A stretch of DNA of 64,000 nucleotides from Halomonas salipaludis (lineage in GTDB: Bacteria; Pseudomonadota; Gammaproteobacteria; Pseudomonadales; Halomonadaceae): assembly GCF_002286975.1 (NCBI RefSeq), contig NZ_NSKB01000006.1, positions 424,401 to 488,400 of the forward strand, read 5' to 3'. The notes below the pieces were generated by a model, which ran no database searches, was not told the origin of the DNA, and saw nothing but the letters and a program-made list of their open reading frames with translations. A program made the translations under genes and the position numbers. Shown here one piece after another: positions 60,413-64,000 of this stretch. Position 1 is the stretch's first letter. The number at the start of each line of letters is the position of its first letter.

Positions 60413-61576
60413 TCAGTGGCGCGGCGGGAAGCGCGCCAGCACTTCCTCGCGGTCGCCCTGGCGCGAGATGCCCAGCGGCAGCAGGGTGCCCGGCGGCTGA
60501 TCGCGGACCACCGCGATCAGCTCGCCGGGACTGGCAACGGGGCGGCCGGCGGCCTCGACGATTACGTCGCCGCTGACAAGCCCGGCGCGCTCGGCAATCG
60601 AGTCGTCGCCCACGGCCTGGATCAATACGCCGTCGGCGTGGCTGTCGATCATCACCCCGAGGCGCGCCGGGGTCGCCGGTTCGAAGCCGTCTTCGTCAGC
60701 CAGCGCATACAGGGCGTCGGCCAGGCCCGCCGGGGGCTGGCACTGGCCGTTTGGCTGCCAGGGCAGCAGGGTCTGCTGCGCGGCTACGCCGAGATCGGCC
60801 AACTGATGGGGCACGCCGTGGCCGTAGGTCAGGTGACCCTGGCCAATCAGCGCGACCAGCAGGGGAGTGCCGCTGGCCTCGCTGGCGTGATCGACGAGTG
60901 CCTCGTGGATGCCCTCGGCCATGGCTCGGTCCCAGGCCAGTTGGGCGGCGATGAAGCGCTCGACGCCATACCCCGACTCGTCGTCCCCCGGATGCTGGGC
61001 AAATACCGCTGCGAGCCGTTCGCGATAGGCTGCCTGGGGGGCGGCGGGTGGCGTGAGGTCATGGCGCTGCTCGGCGGGCACGCTGTCCCAGCCTTCGCTG
61101 GCCAGGCGCTGACGTAGTGCCGGGAGAATGTTCAAGGCCACCAGCGGAATCTGCTGCATGCGCGCGAAGTGTAGGATCGGCAGGTAGAGTGCCGGGTCAT
61201 GGCCCCAGTGCTCATGCCAGCCGCTCTGTGCGAGGAACTGGGCCTCATCGAGCTCGCCGGCGACCCAGGCATCGAGCGCCGGCTGCGACTCCCGCGGCAG
61301 CATTTCCAGCCCGATCAGCAGGTCGTCGCGGTGGCCATGCAGCCCCGACAGGGTATGCAGCTGCCAGCGATGGTGGGCGAGACGATCATGCTGCTCACCG
61401 AGCAGCACCACCTCGTGGCTGGCCAGTTCGCGCATCATGGTGGCATTGGAGGCGTGGCGGCCATCGTCGAGCCGCCACTCGCCCGGCGCGGGGCAGGTCT
61501 CGGCCAGCGCCGCCAGCGGCATCAACAGGGCCGTCGCGAGGAGGGCAGCGCAGAAAGTGGTACGTCGAGACGGCAT
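60413..61576 (-). CDS. ChaN-family protein with C-terminal PDZ domain
   Basis: The 387-residue protein has a signal peptide (residues 1-25, MPLAALA). A ChaN/Tiki-type domain spans about 35-285 with VVLLGEQHDRLAHHRWQ, LIGLEMLPRE, and LVALIGQGHLTYGHGVPHQL. ChaN binds haem and is linked to iron uptake, while related Tiki proteins are proteases. A PDZ domain (about 300-385) includes GVLIQAVGDDSIAERAGLVSGDVI. I use the ATG at 61576 because AGGAG precedes it. Partner of the following M1-like peptidase. Confidence 0.84.
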   Translation of the reverse strand: MPSRRTTFCAALLATALLMPLAALAETCPAPGEWRLDDGRHASNATMMRELASHEVVLLGEQHDRLAHHRWQLHTLSGLHGHRDDLLIGLEMLPRESQPALDAWVAGELDEAQFLAQSGWHEHWGHDPALYLPILHFARMQQIPLVALNILPALRQRLASEGWDSVPAEQRHDLTPPAAPQAAYRERLAAVFAQHPGDDESGYGVERFIAAQLAWDRAMAEGIHEALVDHASEASGTPLLVALIGQGHLTYGHGVPHQLADLGVAAQQTLLPWQPNGQCQPPAGLADALYALADEDGFEPATPARLGVMIDSHADGVLIQAVGDDSIAERAGLVSGDVIVEAAGRPVASPGELIAVVRDQPPGTLLPLGISRQGDREEVLARFPPRH

Positions 61577-61648
61577 CGAAGACTCCTGGCAGCGATAGCC
61601 CAGTAAAGACCACGCCAAGGCTGAGACAATTCCCGCGGCGCCGCAATC

Positions 61649-62197
61649 CTAGAACAGGCTCATGCGCGTCATCACGCCGTCGCGGCGAATCAGCCAGTGA
61701 TAGAGCGCCCCGCAGATGTGCAGTATCACCAAACCGAGGATGACCCAGCCGAGCCGGCCGTGCCAGACGAACAGTTGCTGCGACAGCGCCTCGTTCTCGC
61801 CGACCAGGCCGGGCAGGTTGAACTGGAAGAACTGCACCGGGAAGCCGCCGGTCGCGGTGGCCAGCCAGCCCAGCACCGGCATCGCCAGCAGTGCCAGATA
61901 CAGCAGATGATGCACGGCAGTGCTGAGCAGGTGCTGGAAGGGGGGCAGCGGCGGGTCATGCAGCGGCACCACGAAGATCAGCCGGGTGATCAACCTCGCC
62001 GTCATCAGACCCAGCATCATCACCCCGGCGGTCTTGTGCAGGGTGTAGAGCGTATCCGTGCCGGCCCGCCCGAGGCGTTCCATAGCACCCTCGAAGCCGA
62101 GAAACCCCAGCGTCAGGCCACTGCTGAGCGAGAACAGCAAGACCACTGCCACGCCCCAATGGAGCAGGCGGTGCGGGTAGGCGTAGCGGTCGGTCAT
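61649..62197 (-). CDS. Cytochrome b561 (CybB type)
   Basis: The 182-residue protein has four membrane helices with the haem-ligand histidines in YPHRLLHWGVAVVL, TLHKTAGVMML, and LFVWHGRLGWVILGLVILHICGALYH. The family transfers electrons from quinol to acceptors such as oxygen or superoxide. No partner gene is adjacent. Confidence 0.88.
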   Translation of the reverse strand: MTDRYAYPHRLLHWGVAVVLLFSLSSGLTLGFLGFEGAMERLGRAGTDTLYTLHKTAGVMMLGLMTARLITRLIFVVPLHDPPLPPFQHLLSTAVHHLLYLALLAMPVLGWLATATGGFPVQFFQFNLPGLVGENEALSQQLFVWHGRLGWVILGLVILHICGALYHWLIRRDGVMTRMSLF

Positions 62198-62594
62198 CGG
62201 CGGCCTCCATGGAGCAGGGTAAGCGACGGGTCGCCTGTATATGTAACAGCGTAGCCGATCTACCCACTGTTCATCAGATGACGATTGATTGATGTCCCTG
62301 TGAGAGGGTAATGCAACTAAGGTCTAGGTGTTGACGGCGAATTGGCGATTGACAGCCGATCAAGCAGAGGACTAGCCTGAATGAAGAAAGTTACCGGTAA
62401 CATTGATGTTGTGCATGGATTATCGAGTAACTTTCCTGGAGCTGAAAATGCCTTGCCCTGCCCCATGCTGTAGGGGGCTTGATACGCAGGTTACAGGCTT
62501 GACGCAACGCTGATTCCTGGCCGTCTGTTAGACGTATGCGGTATGTCATCAACCGGCCATTACAACAAAGCATCACACAATGGAGACTCACGCC
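62198..62594. other. 397-base spacer upstream of the second TRAP operon
   Basis: No gene is supported. The middle contains a palindromic operator-like region (62386-62435). No terminator is visible. Promoters for cytochrome b561 and for the TRAP operon must lie here. Confidence 0.5.
62386..62435 (+). promoter_or_regulatory. GntR/LacI-type operator region upstream of dctP
   Basis: GTTACCGGTAAC (62390-62401) is a perfect 12-base palindrome similar to operators of E. coli GntR, a LacI-family gluconate repressor. GAAAGTTAC (62386-62394) is repeated in inverted form as GTAACTTTC (62427-62435), a second half-site 41 bases downstream. The arrangement suggests a sugar-acid-responsive repressor. Confidence 0.55.
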
Positions 62595-63671
62595 ATGACC
62601 CCTATCTTACGGACTACGCTCACGCTGGCCGGCGCGGCCACGCTTTCGATCAGTATTGCCCATGCTCAGTCGCCCGAGCTTTCCGATCCGCCCACCATCG
62701 ACGGTGATACGGTTGGCGACCACGGCAGCGTTACCCTGCGCATGGGCATTGGCTTGGCCGAAACCTCGCCGCAGTATCTCTCCACCCAGTACTTCGCCGA
62801 TATCCTCGATCAGCGCAGCGAAGGGCGCATCAGCGTCAATATCTTCCCCAACAGCCAGCTCGGCGACGACGTGCAGATGATGGAAATGCTGCAGACCGGC
62901 TCGCTGGACATGACCTACCCGTCGAGCTCGCCGGCCACCACCTACGTCGAGGAGCTGGCAGTGTTCGACCTGCCGTTCCTGCTGCCGACCCGCGAGGCGG
63001 CCATTGCGGTACTCAATAGCGAGGTCGCCCAGTCGATGCTGGATGGTTTTGACGGCACCGGCATCAAGGCCCTGGCGTTCTCGGAAAACGGCTTCCGCCA
63101 GCTCTCCAATAGCGCCCGCGAAGTGGCCTCTCCGGAAGACGTGGCCGGCCTCGACGTGCGCGGCCTGTCGGTGCGCACCATGGAGAACCCGGTGCACCTG
63201 TCGATCTGGGAGGCGCTCGGCGCCAACCCCACGCCGATGGCCTTCGGCGAGCTGTTCTCGGCCATGGAGCAGGGCGTAGTCGACGGCCAGGAGAACCCCT
63301 GGAGCACCATCCTCACCTCCAACTTCCATGAGGTGCAGGATTACGGCTCCGAGACCCGCCACGTTTACACCCCGTTTATCAAGATGATTTCCGAGCGCAC
63401 CTGGGATCGCCTCGATGCCGAGTATCAGGACCTGATCCAGGAAGCCGCCCTGCAGGCAGCGGAATACGAGATCCAGCTGGCCACCGAGTATGACGACTGG
63501 TCTCGTAATCAGCTCGAGGAGCGCGGCATGCAGATCACCCGCCTCGACGACGACCAGATCGCTGCCTTCCAGGACGCCGTGCAGCCGGTCTACGAGGAGT
63601 GGGCACCGCGCATCGGTGAAGACTTGGTCGCCGAGATCCAGCAGATCGTCGCAGACACCATGAACGACTGA
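62595..63671 (+). CDS. dctP: TRAP transporter substrate-binding protein (DctP family)
   Basis: The 358-residue protein has a Sec signal peptide (about 1-24, ending AHA). The DctP fold shows LAETSPQYLSTQYFADILDQRS, MMEMLQTGSLDMTYPSS, the conserved Arg in GLDVRGLSVRTMENPVH and GVVDGQENPWSTI. This is the DctP/SiaP/UehA-like class, distinct from the TakP-like protein at 49906-51009. GGAG lies nine bases before the ATG at 62595. The operator upstream suggests a sugar acid as ligand. Confidence 0.92.
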   Translation: MTPILRTTLTLAGAATLSISIAHAQSPELSDPPTIDGDTVGDHGSVTLRMGIGLAETSPQYLSTQYFADILDQRSEGRISVNIFPNSQLGDDVQMMEMLQTGSLDMTYPSSSPATTYVEELAVFDLPFLLPTREAAIAVLNSEVAQSMLDGFDGTGIKALAFSENGFRQLSNSAREVASPEDVAGLDVRGLSVRTMENPVHLSIWEALGANPTPMAFGELFSAMEQGVVDGQENPWSTILTSNFHEVQDYGSETRHVYTPFIKMISERTWDRLDAEYQDLIQEAALQAAEYEIQLATEYDDWSRNQLEERGMQITRLDDDQIAAFQDAVQPVYEEWAPRIGEDLVAEIQQIVADTMND

Positions 63672-63741
63672 TATCGCATGACGATGAGCGACGCGGGCCC
63701 GTGGTTGGTCCGCGTTGCGTCTGTCTGCCCTTGGAGCGCCT

Positions 63742-64000
63742 ATGCAACCCTCTCACTCACCGCCCCCGGACCCGTCCGAGTTCCTCGACGACCCGCGCCG
63801 CCAGCCGCTGGAGATCGATACCCAGCAGCGCCGCGGCCCGGCGGTCTTCCGCTGGCTGACCATCGGCATGGAGCACCTGATTGCCGCCCTGCTGGTGGCG
63901 CTGATCGTCTCGGTGTCGGCCAACGTCATCGGTCGTGCGCTGCTCAACCATTCGCTGCCGTGGGCCGATGAACTGGCGCGCATGCTGTTCATCTGGCTGA
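63742..64000 (+). CDS. dctQ: TRAP transporter small permease DctQ (3' truncated)
   Basis: The frame opens with an ATG at 63742, preceded by TTGGAG, and runs off the end of the window. The visible 86 residues have a polar N-terminal region (about 1-35) and a first membrane helix with MEHLIAALLVALIVSVSANVIGRALL. The DctQ-type LPWADELARMLFIWL follows. It lies 70 bases after dctP. The dctM gene is expected outside the window. Confidence 0.9.
   Translation, partial: MQPSHSPPPDPSEFLDDPRRQPLEIDTQQRRGPAVFRWLTIGMEHLIAALLVALIVSVSANVIGRALLNHSLPWADELARMLFIWL

Overview
The window is GC-rich, densely coding chromosomal DNA from a gammaproteobacterium. The gene order and protein sequences fit Halomonadaceae (Halomonas or a close relative). 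The order mucB-mucD-lepA-lepB-rnc-era-recO-pdxJ-acpS, followed by barA/gacS and cysM-rlmD-relA-mazG-ppc, is typical of Halomonas and Pseudomonas-type genomes. This is an inference from gene content, because no rRNA or other species marker is present. I found no tRNA, rRNA, CRISPR array, prophage or complete insertion sequence.

Region 1 (1-19692) is housekeeping. It starts inside rseB/mucB, whose sigma-E regulatory partners would lie upstream of the window. It continues with the periplasmic protease mucD, translation factor lepA, signal peptidase lepB, rnc, era, recO, pdxJ and acpS. The barA/gacS hybrid sensor kinase is transcribed the other way and overlaps acpS at the 3' end. cysM, rlmD, relA, mazG and ppc then form a tightly packed run with start/stop overlaps. 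Region 2 (19726-31204) holds a CBS protein, a QseBC/PmrAB-type two-component system with a PmrA-like box upstream, topB-panE, an AarF/COQ8-like kinase, a SEC-C/TPR protein, ampG, rfaH and a SlyD-type prolyl isomerase.

Region 3 (31205-35275) is the most unusual. A 52-residue single-helix protein resembling the cbb3 oxidase subunit CcoM sits behind two FNR/Anr-like boxes with class-II geometry and is followed by a strong terminator. Next is a two-gene cassette: a 95-residue protein with a Tat-like leader and five perfect Ser-Tyr-Ser-Arg-Pro repeats, then a fusion of an HPr-kinase-like domain with a PqqD-like peptide-binding domain. This resembles a minimal peptide-modification (RiPP-like) system and is my main candidate for an undescribed system. 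A GAF/GGDEF/EAL protein closes the region.

Region 4 (35504-45905) contains proS, a repeat-rich spacer, an acetyltransferase, a small lipoprotein, an acdR-acdS pair (ACC deaminase and its Lrp-type regulator), a satD-DUF3307-amiD operon with an operator-like inverted repeat inside its promoter, a MoxR ATPase/VWA pair and a hydroxyacid dehydrogenase. Region 5 (45906-51512) is a TakP-like TRAP transporter operon with a cytosolic gamma-glutamyltransferase-family enzyme. It is bordered by related short repeats and by a probable small RNA with its own terminator. Region 6 (51513-62197) has an ABC exporter, an ABM-domain protein, a diguanylate cyclase, a methyltransferase-YdbS-YdbT operon, a ChaN/PDZ protein with an M1-like peptidase, and cytochrome b561. 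Region 7 (62198-64000) begins a second TRAP operon behind a GntR/LacI-type palindrome, and the window ends inside its dctQ gene.
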